Positions 10,417-21,079 of a DNA stretch of 64,000 bases are shown here, in pieces. The notes beneath the pieces were generated by a model. That model did not search any database. It worked only from the letters and a program-made list of their open reading frames with translations, and had not been told where the DNA came from. The stretch lies in NCBI GenBank assembly GCA_016647705.1, contig CM028333.1:24608243-24672242 (forward strand). Direction: 5' to 3'. How positions within the stretch are numbered: the stretch's first letter is position 1; every line of letters starts with the position of its first letter. The stretch is from Eucommia ulmoides. Lineage: Eukaryota; Streptophyta; Magnoliopsida; Garryales; Eucommiaceae. Position numbers and translations under genes: made by a program.

Positions 10417-12147
10417 TAGGTGTAAATTACCCCTATATTTCCAAACTGAATTTGTTAGTTTTCGAGTACGTTTATAGTTATTTTTATATGTTTTAATATG
10501 TTTTTATTCTTTTTGTATTAAAATAGGTGTGTGGGATGAAAAGGTATGAAATCAGAGCATAAACGATCAATTCGTATCGAGAACGGTCGAAGAACAGTGA
10601 AAAAATGAGCAAGACGGCAAGATTCTGCAAATAAGCCCACTGCCGTAGTATCCAGACCACCACCGCGGCGGTGAAATGCTGAGAAGAAAAAAATGCTACT
10701 GACAGCCCTCGGCCTAGGCGAAAATTCCACTGCCTAGGCGAAAATCTAGCATAAAGTCTTCCACAGCCACCGCTGACTCCATTGCCTAGGTGAACCTTAA
10801 CCGACATACTTCACCGCCGTGGCGGTCAGCTGCTGCGTAGTGTTACATATTTATTTAGATATTTTATCTATTTATACCTTTTTCCTCCTTCTTCCTTTGC
10901 TCATCTCTGGTCATTACAGCCCTTAAGGCTTAGGTTAGGATATAGAGAGAGTATGGGGAGTACTCAAACATATCAGAAGGAGAAGATCAACACGCAGAGA
11001 ATGAGAATCGTTCGGTGGACGATTTTAGCTGCTAATCTTCGTATATCGGCTAAATTCCTCCGTTTTTCCTTTTATTTCTTATCTTCTATGTATGTTTGAG
11101 CATGTTTAGCCTAGTTTCAATTGTATAAACGGCTATGGCCATAGGTTAAACGTGGATTATGTATGGGATTAATATCATTTATAAAAATGTGATTTTAGTT
11201 TAGTTGCGTTTCTTTGATGATTGTTCTTCACTATTGTGCGTGTGTTTATCATATTGTTTGTTTATTGTGCTTGGATTTATATATTGAGAATAAGGGGTTT
11301 GACAAATCCCGGATTCGGATTAGAATAAACAAATGTCACGATCCAATAACCCGGTCGGGGTTAGGATTGTGGACAATCAATGACGTTGGAGCGAGACTCA
11401 CGCAACCTAGAGTCATTAATACATTAAGAGGGACTTCTTCGTTGATTCAAAGTTGCATATTCTCTCGTCTTACACTCGGGAGAGGTGGCGAGAGAGTTTT
11501 AGAACTGAGATTATCGATAGGGTAAACACAACGCATGAAATCAATGACGTTGGGGCTAGACTCACATGACCTAGGGTCGTTAATACATTGAGGAGGACTT
11601 CTTCGTTGACACGAAGTCACGTTATATCCCTCATCTTACACTCGGGAGAGGTGGTGAGAGAGTTTTAGAACTGAGGTTTTGTGTGCGATCAATGAGGTTG
11701 GGTCAAGACTCACGCAACCTAGGGTCGTTAAGACGTTGAGGGGGATTTCTTCGTTGACAAGAAGTTGCATTACACCCCCCGTCTTACACTCGAGAGAGGT
11801 GGTGGAGGAGTTTTAGATACCGATATTGTCAAATAGGTCGAACACCATCATTGTAAACTAAACAATATCAAACGCGTTTAAGTAAATAAATTTCATCCCT
11901 AGATAACCCATCCCATAACTATCTCATACTAGTAATTAGTATAGTTAAATTAGTATTTTAGTATTAGTATTAATTAATTAAATTCCATTTTTGTCGCCTA
12001 GATAAAGTCAGGTTATGACAATTGTAGTACTCGATAGTAATCTACACCAATCCTTGTGGATATGATACCCGACTGAAAGGTTCATTATACTAAAACTTGA
12101 TCCGTACGTTTGCGGTAAAATTGGCAGCGCTTATTTAGCAGTCACCA
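10417..12147 (+). repeat. 3' LTR with internal tandem expansion
   Basis: Homologous to 4937-6328 but about 340 bp longer, because one segment is present three times (11376-11822). An AT-rich TATA-like stretch (ATCTATTTATACC) lies near 10870, downstream of a GC-rich palindrome array (10637-10826). Confidence 0.75.
11376..11822. repeat. Three tandem units of about 160 bp inside an LTR
   Basis: Units begin near 11376, 11540 and 11698, each with ATCAATGA.GTTGG. Each contains an ACCTAG..TC.TTAA segment, the phrase GACTTCTTCGTTGA or a close variant, and TACACTCG.GAGAGGTGG, and each ends near GAGTTTTAGA. The other LTRs of this lineage carry a single copy. Confidence 0.8.
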
Positions 12148-12660
12148 CAGGGTCTTCGCCAGTCTTCCATGCAAGACAAACAGCCTCACAAAGAGGCCCA
12201 TTAATGTACAGATCAGAGCCCACGGTGTTGAAGTCCAAATAGCAACGATCAGCCCGTCGTGATTGCCTCTCATATACTTGAAGAGCATTATAAACTGGAT
12301 TGACTGTAACGGCCCAAGATTAATGGAGAACGTTATAGAAAGCTCTCCTGAAATAAAGAAGATATAGGTTATCTTCCAAGTCATTAGGAGCGTATCACTT
12401 AACGGGCGGCCTCTCCAATGAAACAACGGAATATCTCCAAGCCTGTATAAGGGGCATGTATCACTGGTATCTTTTTACGATTCAATTTGTGTATACACCA
12501 CACCGGTGTCCCTCTTGAAAACTCACGGTTTTTGTTGGTATCAAAAAGAAGGCGAAAAGGTTTTTAGCACGTACGAAGCTGCTACGCATGCTAGGATTTC
12601 TGGTAACATCAAAGCTTATTGCTGCCTCATGATGTTGTAGAACTATTCGCTTTCAAATCG
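12148..12660 (-). other. Unidentified coding-like fragment next to the LTR element
   Basis: One minus frame between about 12400 and 12150 reads like protein (segments DLEDNLYLLYFRRAFYNV, YNALQVYERQSRRADRCYLD and LYINGPLCEAVCLAWKTGED) but is broken by stops near 12370 and 12335. The overlapping 94-aa open frame is probably a shadow. I cannot assign the family. It could be a degraded host exon or part of another transposon that the LTR element interrupted. Confidence 0.3.
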
Positions 12661-14000
12661 AAAGCCGGTTTAGGGGATAAGCTTTTGTTTTCTTCCAATA
12701 CGAGCTTTGTTTTCTACAAATCGTAAGGCGTGAAATGCTCGCAAACAAAGCAGTCCAACTCGTGATCGAAGGAACTTTCGCTCCCATCTCCCTAACTCGT
12801 CTGGACTAGTTACAAGTCCTGAGTTTTTGGAAGAACTCGCTCACCAGAACAATTCCATATTTCTCCGATTTGGCAAATCCCAAAGCCCTAATTTTTTATC
12901 ACAATGCCTTCTTCGGTGTGAAGAAAAAAAAAACATTATGCCCTTAAAAATGTCACATGAGGTACATCATCATCCAATTTGGACGGAAAAGGTAACAGAA
13001 TGACTAATTAAAATCAGTTACATAGTTAAAGGGTTTAAAGTGAAACAACACAAATTTATTGAACTACATAGAAACATGTCAATAGTTAGATGGTTTAAAA
13101 GGTATTTTTAGAAATGGCCCAAGTTTTTTACTTGAAAAACAATTGGTCTTAACCGGATATTTCTTTAAAGTTCGGAGGTCAATTATGTTTGGAAAAGATG
13201 TTAGACACCCCAATATACCCATCCGAAGATGGTACCTAAGTTTAAATAAATTTTTAAATCAAAACAAGTCCAAGTGATATTCTTTGGTTTTTGTTAACAT
13301 ACTAATTCCCATTTTTTACTTTTATGATAATTTTATGCAAAAGAAAGAAAATATTTTGAAATGACGAAATTTAACAAAAAGACAAATAAAACAAGAAAAA
13401 AAAAAAGAAGAACAAATGTCCCCTTTTTAGACAACCTATTGATTAAAAAAAAAAAAAAACGACAAGTTTGGCCCCCCGGGAAGAATTTTTATTGTTTCGA
13501 TTGTTTAGTGTAGGTCATTTTCGCAAAATTAGTATTCATTTCGAAGAGAAGAAAAAATGTAAAAGAAATTTAAGTAAGAATATTAAAAGAAACATTTACA
13601 AAACAATTACAAAAAGAATGTTTTGACTTTAAGACAAATATCTTTTAAAAAACGATTTGTTGGTAAAAAGAGTTTAGAAACAAAATTTGGAAGGATCTTC
13701 TTTAAGCAAAATCATTAGAAAACCATTTTTTAAGATAACATTTTTTAAAGAAAATAACTTTTAAAGATGAAGATTTTTTTTTTTAAAAAAAAAAAAAATG
13801 TCCCTTGGAAAAACAACTTTTTTAAAAGAATTTTGTTCAGGAAAATCTTAAGAAACTCATTTTAAAAAAAAAAAAAAACCTTTCTTTTTTAAGAACAATT
13901 TTAAAAAATATTTCTTAGAAATGGGAAAAATGTTAAAAGACATAAGTTAAAAAATATTTTGTGTAAAACTTTAGTAAAGACATTTTTTTTTTTTTTTTTG

Positions 14001-14035
<35 letters not shown>

Positions 14036-14726
14036 TAGCTTTTTGTAAGAATATGTTTTAAGAAAAAAGTTTATTTAAGACAAAGTTTAGAAGATTTTTT
14101 TTGAAGAAAACACAAGTTTGGGTTTCTTGAACGGCGAACGGCCAAAGAATTTCTTGGATTTCTTCGAGTTTGTTCTTGGATTTGTTCTTGATTTTTTTTT
14201 TTTGGATTTGTTCTTGAATTTGTGATTTAGGGTTTGTTCTTGATTTCTTATATAAAATCGTTACCAAACGTGATGGGCACGAAACAGTTACCAAACGAGC
14301 CCTAAAGTTCTTTCCTTTTTAGTAAAACAAAATGTTCCTTTTTGTGAAAAGGCCTCTCTTTTGTAAAACTCATTTTTCTTTTTTTGGTTAAGGAAAAATA
14401 AGAACATACATAAACAAAATGAAATGCATATTATTTTTGTCAATACCACCTCAACCAAACCCACTTGCTTAGGCAATGTTATATTTTTGTTTGTTTTTTA
14501 GCTTTTTCCCTTTTGGGTTAAGGAACACAAAAATAAAAATAAAAACTATATATATGCTGCTAGTCCTACCCATAGCTAAGAAAGGAGAAACGTTTCTGAA
14601 GAGTGTTGCACTTATCCCGTGAAGAATCGAGGGTCTCCCTTTATTCTACCTTTTAGCCATGAGGAACTTGACTTAGATTATATATAATGCCTGTGCGAAA
14701 ACTTGACTTAAATATATATAAGGTAC
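12661..14726. other. AT-rich, homopolymer-rich spacer
   Basis: No supported gene. Long A and T runs occur (for example 13983-14034, a T run followed by an A run that could fold back). Short ORFs here are Lys- or Phe-rich products of these runs. Confidence 0.5.
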
Positions 14727-15027
14727 TAGTCCATGGTCTAAGACTTAATGTCAGTCCATGGTCTTGACTAAAAAAAAAAAGAAAAATAGTGTCAGGCCAA
14801 AGTTTGTGACTTAGTGCTAGTCAATGGCCTAGGCTAAAAAAGAATGCAAAATGGTGTCAGGCCAAAGTCTGTGACCTAATTCCAATCAATGGCCTAGGCT
14901 AAAAAAAGAAAGAAAATGTGTCAGGCTAGGGTCTGTGACTTACTGCAAGTCCCTGGCCAAGACTAAAAAAAATGTGTCAGGCCGTGGTTTATGACTTAGT
15001 GCCAGTCCATGGCCTAGATTAAAAAAT
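14727..15027. repeat. Minisatellite, about 60-65 bp period
   Basis: About five degenerate units, each with AGTCCATGGCCTAGRCTAAAA followed by an A-rich spacer, GTCAGGCC and GTGACTTA. The GTCAGGCC-type core recurs at about 14790, 14855, 14919 and 14976. Confidence 0.8.
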
Positions 15028-16170
15028 AAACAAAATAGGAAAAGTAAAACGCGAAAAGGCGTAGAGTAGGAAAGTAAATAACAGAAAAGTAAAACTCATA
15101 GCAGAAACATAAATAGGTACCAGTTAGTGTTATGTTGGTGGCTTATTTTAATTTTTTATGGGTTTGGTTTCTTATGGTTTCTTGCTTGACAAACAAAGAT
15201 AATATGAGAGGGGGTCAGGGAAAACTTACCTTGTTAGGGAAGATGTCCTTCCCTAAGTACTCTACCTCTTTCTTTTTCATTCTTCTCATTCTTTCTTTTT
15301 CTTTTTCTTCTTTTGTTTTGTTTTCTTGTTTGGTTTTTGACCTATTTGTATGAGGGTTTCTAGAGGATTTTTAGAGCTTTTTTAGATATCTTTTTGGAAG
15401 TTATGAAAAGATTTTTTTCTTAGAGATTATCTAAACCGAAAGAATTTTGATCTTCGATAGAAAGAAATTATCAAGGGGACTGGTTCTTTGAAAAAAAGAC
15501 CCCATATTTATACTACTGGCTTTCTTTCACATTCATGAATGCGTAGGAAAACCATAGGACACTAAATGCCTCCTGATTGATGGGGGGCTACCCCCCTTAG
15601 GGCGTGATCATTACATTTTAGACCCCCTATATATGGTATTGTGTGTGAAATCTTCCATTTTACCAAAATCAAATCATACACCTTATATAAATGACCTAGG
15701 GATACTTAATTTTGGCTATTGTGACTCCCAAGAAGCATCCAATGTTTCGTCTTATTACCAAGGAGGTGTGTTCGTAGCATTTTTTTTTTTTTTTGCTTTG
15801 GGCACTTCTTTATCTAATTAAAGACTTATCTCTTGATTTTCTTAAAATTAAAGGTTTAAAATGAAATTAAACTATCCAATATATTATTGGAAAGTTCAAA
15901 TTTGAAAAATAAATTGTTTTCGGTCGTCAATTTGATAAGATCGGCGAAAACAAAAGTTTTTGAGGTCAAAATGTAGAGTAAGTGTATTTGGTGAAATTTT
16001 TTAAATTAAAGGGCGAAAACTGAAATTAAACATGTTAAAAGTGATATCCATAGAAAAATCACTTCTAATTTTGTCATTTTAGTCCCTCATTAATTTTCAA
16101 AAAAATTCAGTTTGACCCCAAAACCTTTGTTTATGCTGGAATTTGATCCAATTAGCCATTTTTTCTATTT
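15028..16170. other. AT-rich spacer without supported genes
   Basis: The open frames at 15132-15353 and 15633-15821 have no recognisable domains and look like chance. Nothing else seen. Confidence 0.4.
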
Positions 16171-16246
16171 TTCTTCTTCTTCTTCTTCTTCTTCTTCTTC
16201 TTCTTCTTCTTCTTCTTCTTCTTTTTTTTTTTTTTTTTTTTTTTTT
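16171..16246. repeat. (TTC)n microsatellite plus T run
   Basis: About 17 TTC units (16171-16222) continue into a run of about 25 T. Confidence 0.95.
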
Positions 16247-16384
16247 ATCTTTTTTTAAATTTAATATGTAATCCAAGGTGAAAATTCATCTCTCTAAACA
16301 TCGATTTAAAATTTGTCTGAATTTTCACTTTAGACCATAAACTATTTTATAGTAAAAGGTAGCGGGACAAAATGCGATATCTAC

Positions 16385-17057
16385 AATGGTTATTTTGTTT
16401 TCACTATTTTACTTGACATCCCTATATTGTATGTAATATCTTTTTCGCTGCTTTTATTAGAAAAATCAATAAAATTCCAAATCAATTAACAAAAACTTCA
16501 CAAGTTTTACTACTCTCTTGCCTTTAAATCTTTTATCGAATTTCTATTATTAGATTTAAAAAATATAGAAGGTAATATATAAGGTAAAGATAATTATTCA
16601 GAGTTTAGAAGTATTAAAAATTTGGTGCATTATTCGGAATGAAAAATGTAAAAAATCCAAAAATTTAAATGCATTTAATTCCAATTCTATATGTAAGAAC
16701 ATTTTTTTTTTTTTTTTCAATTTTTTGGGTGATGAAAAATAGATGTTGATAGTATGGTTATGTATGATTGTTAACAGAAATGAAGAGGAAAGCTCAGGGA
16801 AGGCACTCTACAAGTTATCCAAAGAAAACACAAATAGCTTGTTGGGTCCTAATTTCCTTCTTCTTGAGGATAGCTTAAGGGGCACTATTGAAAACTTCAA
16901 TGAGAGGAACTTCCTCACTTTCCAAAACATTATTATTCAGTCATGCAAAACACTTGAATAAACTCCAACTTACATTTCAATTTCTTGTGCCCTGGAAATG
17001 GTACTATTGATCTATCACAACTGTACGCCTATTAAGTTTGAAGAATGTATATATAAT
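16385..17057 (+). repeat. Partial duplicate of the reductase gene tail
   Basis: Matches the last intron, last exon and 3' flank of the reductase gene (47648-48240). For instance TGGTTATTTTGTTTT is followed by a similar GACATCCCTATAT-type stretch in both, then the exon, then TATTCAGTCATGCAAAA in both. The match resumes beyond the inserted LTR element at 29555-29640, which resembles 52464-52550. So this was one continuous duplicate before the element landed in it. Confidence 0.8.
16778..16961 (+). pseudogene. Orphan last exon of a cinnamoyl-CoA-reductase-like gene
   Basis: A solitary copy of the terminal exon of the reductase at 45407-48187. It is preceded by the same kind of acceptor (TTAACAG, 16771-16777) and encodes SSGKALYKLSKENTNSLLG and a following LRGTIENFNERNFL segment. 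The normal stop after the F is replaced by CAA, so the frame runs on to 16961. None of the five upstream exons is present in this window near it, so it cannot encode a working enzyme. It is a truncated segmental duplicate, not a retrocopy, because intron sequence is included. Confidence 0.75.
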
Positions 17058-17249
17058 AGATAGGTATAAAATACCTATCTACTTTTTAGCCGAATTTGGT
17101 AGTTTTCATGTGAATTAGTTATATTTAATTGTGTTTTTACTAGTTTTTATATAATTCAGGTATAGGGATGCAAATAAGTGATAAACGAGCGAAAATGGTG
17201 GAAAATGGTAAAGAAATTATGAAGAAATAAAGTTTCAAGATCAAAAGAT

Positions 17250-17518
17250 CCACCATCGTAGCGAAGAAGCCACCGCCGCGGCGGTGAGATTGCTAAAATT
17301 GAGCAAAGCCCCACCCCCACGGCGGTAAAAGATCAGAGAGTTTTGAAACTGTTCCACTGCCGCGGCGCAAGGTCCACCTCTGCGGCGGCCAAAGATCAGA
17401 GAGTTTTGGAACTGTTCCATCGCCGCAGTAAGGAATCACCGCTGTGGCGAAAGATAAACCAAATTACTCACCGCTGCGGTGGTGATTCTTGCGCCGCGGC
17501 GGTAAGCTCTGCGGAGAA
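17250..17518. repeat. GC-rich palindrome array in U3
   Basis: Eight or so short dyads built on CCGCNGCGG or CCGC.GCGGTG motifs, separated by AT-rich spacers including two copies of GATCAGAGAGTTTTG. It lies 38-306 bp upstream of the TATA box. The 3' LTR has the same array at 28325-28552. Confidence 0.7.
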
Positions 17519-17555
17519 GAAAATATATTTTTAGATATTTTTGAAACCTTAGGCC

Positions 17556-17563
17556 TATAAATA
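17556..17563 (+). promoter_or_regulatory. LTR TATA box
   Basis: TATAAATA within GGCCTATAAATACC, downstream of the GC array. Conserved in the other LTR at 28597-28604. Probably sets the genomic RNA start about 30 bp downstream. Confidence 0.7.
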
Positions 17564-18522
17564 CCACTCTCCCACATCTTTTAAAGGTTTTTCAGTATCC
17601 CTAACCCTAATATAGTGTTCTTAAGCTATCTTTGAGAGATCAAGGAGGACATTCATCATTTGGGTAAAGATGAATCAATTGCGGATTGATCATTAGCGAC
17701 AGTGGATTGTTTCACTTTCAGATTTGATCGTTCTTCTCTTGTTTTTATCTTTATAACTACTTTTCCATATCTAATGATGTTGAACCACTTTTTTTTTTGT
17801 ATGGTATATGGCTAAGATCATGTATTAGTAGTTAAATGTTACTTAGGTGTTGTTGAAATGATGTAAATACTAGGTGAATGAATTAATGTTACTTTAATGG
17901 ATGTTTGTCTAAATACGATTGTGTTTACTGTTATTCTTGATATTATGCTTTTACTAATAGACCGAGAATACGGGGTTTGACTCTCGGGAGAGGTAATCCC
18001 AGATTCGGACTAAGGTTAAACACAACGTGACGTTCTAACGACCCCGAAGGGCGTTAGAACGTGTACAATCCATAACGTTGGCTCAAAACTCATGGGATCT
18101 AGGGTCGTTAAGGCGTTGAGGATGACTTCTTTGTTCACACAAAATCGTGTAATCCCCCCTCTTACACTCGGGAGAGGTAGCAGAGGAGTTGCAGATACAG
18201 AGATTGTCGAAATAAATAAATACCGTTATAGCTAACTAAACAAAATCAAATAAGTATTATGTGAAAGAAATCAATACCTAAGTAATTAATGTAATTAGAA
18301 ATAACTAATAGTTTTTATTTATCTTAGTTGTTAATTAAAATACAAACAATTCTTGAATAGTCGAGATAATATGAGACTATGCCAATCACCATATTCAACT
18401 AAATTACACCATTCCCAGTAGAATAATATCCGATCTTAAAAGATCCACTATATTAAAACTAGACCTCGTATACTTGCGAGTAGTCAATACGCGAGCGATG
18501 ATATCCTCGATGTACAAGTTTT

Positions 18523-18540
18523 TGGCACCGTTGCTGAGGA
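18523..18540 (+). promoter_or_regulatory. Primer-binding site, tRNA-Asp type
   Basis: TGGCACCGTTGCTGAGGA agrees at 15 of 18 positions with the complement of plant tRNA-Asp. It starts six bases after the LTR end, the usual Athila arrangement. Confidence 0.85.
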
Positions 18541-18716
18541 ACGGTGTTTTTAATTTGGTTGATATTGTGACCAAGGGGTTGAATATTAATCACAATAATT
18601 CTTTTGTCTTAAATTTCATTCAATTCGTTTGTTTATTTGATTTATTTGTTGTGACTAAGCAGTGCATGCGGCATAGTAAAAGAATACATCAAAAGAAAGA
18701 AGATTAATCTACTACT

Positions 18717-20069
18717 ATGGCCAGTGGAGGTGAAATTGTTCTGCAACCGCCGGAGCCGCAAGCACTCAGTCCTCCAGAACCGAAGTGCCCTTAAAGAGTC
18801 CTCCGGGATTATTGCCGACCATTGATGTTAGAGAACTTCTCCGGCATCCGGAGGCAACCGATTTAGGCGAACAATTTCGAACTTAAGCCTGCTCTAATCA
18901 ACATGGTTCAACAAAACCAATATGGCGGGAATCTTCACGAGAATCCCAATGTCCATTTGGCCACTTTTCTGAAGATTTGTGATAGTGTAAAGATAAATGA
19001 AGTTACTAAGGATGTTATCCATTTGTGGTTATTTACATTCTCATTGTGTGATAGAGTACGAGGTTGGTTCCAATCTATCCAACCGAGAAGCATAAACACT
19101 TGGGAGGACCTAGCTCAAAGGTTCCTCACTAAGTTTTTCCCGCCTTCCAAGACTTCTTAGCTCCGAGGTGAGATTGCGCAGTTTCACCAAAGAGATTTTG
19201 AGCCATTTTTTGAAGCATGGGAGCGATTCAAAGATTTATTACGAAGGTGCCCTCAACACGGGTATCAGGATTAGTTTCAAACCCAACTCTTTTACAACGG
19301 GTTGGACGGCCAAACCAGAACAATCGTTGATGCTACCTCGGGATGATCATTATTGTCTAAAACTCCAACTGAAGCTAATGAATTGTTGGAAGAAATGGCG
19401 GCCAATAATTATCAATGGCTGAATGAGAAGAACATGTGAAGAAAGGTCTCTTCTATTCAAGAGTCTGAGCATCTCGCAACCTTATCGGCCCAAATTTCAG
19501 GACTATCTGATCAAGTGGTCGTCTTATCTACAAAAGGTGCTTTATCAAGTTATGGAGAGGAGAATGTTGCAAGTTGTTCTCAAACCGGATTGGATAATGA
19601 GTTTGAGCAATGCCACTTTCTAAACAATCAAGCCTATACTTTTAGGCCCGCTACCAACATTTCAACTTATTACAATCCTAGACTTCGCAACCATGAGAAT
19701 TTTTCTTATGCGAATAACCAAAACTCTTTGCGGCCATATATGGGATATGAAAACCAAGCTCTGGGATATCCAATGCAATCCAACCATTAAATGCAACAAC
19801 CCCCTATACATAATCCAAAATCAAATTTGGATAAAGTATTGGGTTCTTTCATGAAGGAGACTCAAACTATTATGTGTGAGACACACAACCGGCTGAACAA
19901 GCATGAAACATGGCTTGACTCGATTGATTCAACATGTACAAACACCAATGCCACGATGAAATCTTTAGAAACTCAAATCGCGTAGCTTGCTAGATCCATC
20001 CAAGAGCAAAATAAGGGAAAGTTTCCAAGCAACACGGAAACCAACCCTAGATAATGCAAGACGATTAAG
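18717..20069 (+). pseudogene. gag of the Athila-like element
   Basis: Capsid-type protein for RNA packaging. The ATG at 18717 (MASGGEIVLQPPEPQ) opens a frame that is interrupted by stops near 18793, 18882 and 19158 but stays in phase. The gag core follows: NPNVHLATFLKICDSVK, then GWFQSIQPRSINTWEDLAQR with KFFPP, then FFEAWERFKDLLRRCPQHG (19201-19260). It continues through a Gln/Asn-rich region to a helical segment near 19850-19980. I see no zinc knuckle. The frame is the same as that of the protease downstream, so gag and protease were one polyprotein. Several nonsense changes look like C-to-T or G-to-A transitions. Confidence 0.8.
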
Positions 20070-21020
20070 TTGAGGAGCGGAAGAAAAGTGGAGGTGAGCA
20101 ATCCAATGGAAAACGAGCCGGGGGTAAGTCATGAGTTTCAACATAATGAACCAAGAACAAATGTGGATGAGGAAGTTGAAGATAAAATCGATGAAAGAAA
20201 TGAGAAGCCGAATGAAGACAAACAAAGAGACAAAAATGAGGAGAATAAACAAGAGAAAGTCGAGGAGAGAAGAAAAGATGAAAGGGTGATACCGGGACGA
20301 GTAACATTTTCTAAAAACCCACCAATTCTAGCTACGTCGTTTCTATATCCTCAAAGATTCCAAAAGAGGAAGTTGGATTCACAATTTGAAAAATTTCTTG
20401 AAATCTTCAAGAAAATTCACATCAACATTCCTTTTGTGGATGCATTGGAGCAAATGCCCAACTATGACAAGTTTTTGAAAGATATCATGACAAAGAAGAT
20501 AAAGTTAGAAGAGTACGAAATGGTAAAGCTAACGGAGGATTGTAGTGCAATACTACAAAGGAAGTTGCCTACCAAATTGAAGGATCCGGGTAGTTTCACA
20601 ATTCCATGTACTATCGAAAAATCTCATTTTGATAAGGCACTTTGTGATCTTGGGGCTAGTATTAATTTGATGCCTTCTTCCGTTTATCGGAAGTTGGGAC
20701 TTGGGAGTGCAAAGCCGACAACGATTTTTCTCTAAATGGCGGATCATTCGTTAACCTATCCTAAAGGCATCATTGAGGATGTGTTGGTGAAGGTCGACAA
20801 ATTCATCTTTCTGGTGGATTTCGTTGTGCTAGAAATGGAAGAAGATAGGGAAATCCTTATCATCTTAGGAAGACCTTTCCTTGCAACGGGAAAGGCCTTA
20901 ATCGATGTGCATAATAGAAATCTGACGTTAAGGGTGAATGATGAAGAGATAAAGTTCAACATTTTTAAAACAATGAACTTCTCAAATGCAATCGAGTTGA
21001 TGTTGTGGACTCTTGCATGA
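20070..21020 (+). pseudogene. Retropepsin-like protease region
   Basis: A charged Glu/Lys-rich linker (20070-20300) precedes the aspartic protease that would cut the polyprotein. The active-site segment reads ALCDLGASINLMPSS (about 20637-20682). This lineage has D-L-G-A-S where most retropepsins have D-S/T-G. The flap and second half follow (GIIEDVLVKVDKF, then ILGRPFLATGKALIDV at about 20860-20908), the latter being the conserved ILGRPFLAT motif. An in-frame TAA at 20733-20735 sits between the two halves. After 21020 the frame shifts before RT begins. Confidence 0.8.
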
Positions 21021-21079
21021 GGGAATTCTTTCTTGCAAATGTGGAGACGGATTCATTATAGCATACTCTCACAAATTCC

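Larger units (their letters stand above)
9236..12147 (+). mobile_element. Internally deleted Athila-like LTR element
   Basis: A second copy of the non-autonomous family. The left end (9236, TGATACGTG) is the first 350 bp of an LTR. It then jumps at about 9590 into the 3' non-coding domain (compare 9604 onward with 4140 onward). A polypurine tract and a complete 3' LTR (10417-12147, ending GTCACCA) follow. No primer site or gag remains. Flanking 5-mers CAGAG (9231-9235) and CAGGG (12148-12152) agree at 4 of 5, consistent with an old target duplication. The deletion therefore happened inside the element after, or at, insertion. Confidence 0.75.
17058..18516 (+). repeat. 5' LTR of the Athila-like element
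   Basis: Begins AGATAGGTATAAAATACC (first base mutated from T as in the other LTR) and ends TGTACA. Carries a GC-rich palindrome array (17250-17518), a TATAAATA at 17556-17563 and the lineage phrase CTCGGGAGAGGTA. Confidence 0.9.

Noticed and set aside
14727..15027. Regularly spaced repeats resembling a CRISPR array
   Set aside because: The units are degenerate along their whole length, with no conserved repeat and unique spacer pattern, and this is plant nuclear DNA.
16743..16961. Open frame starting at the ATG at 16743 as a short gene
   Set aside because: The first 35 bases are intron sequence matching the reductase's last intron; only 16778 onward is exon-derived.
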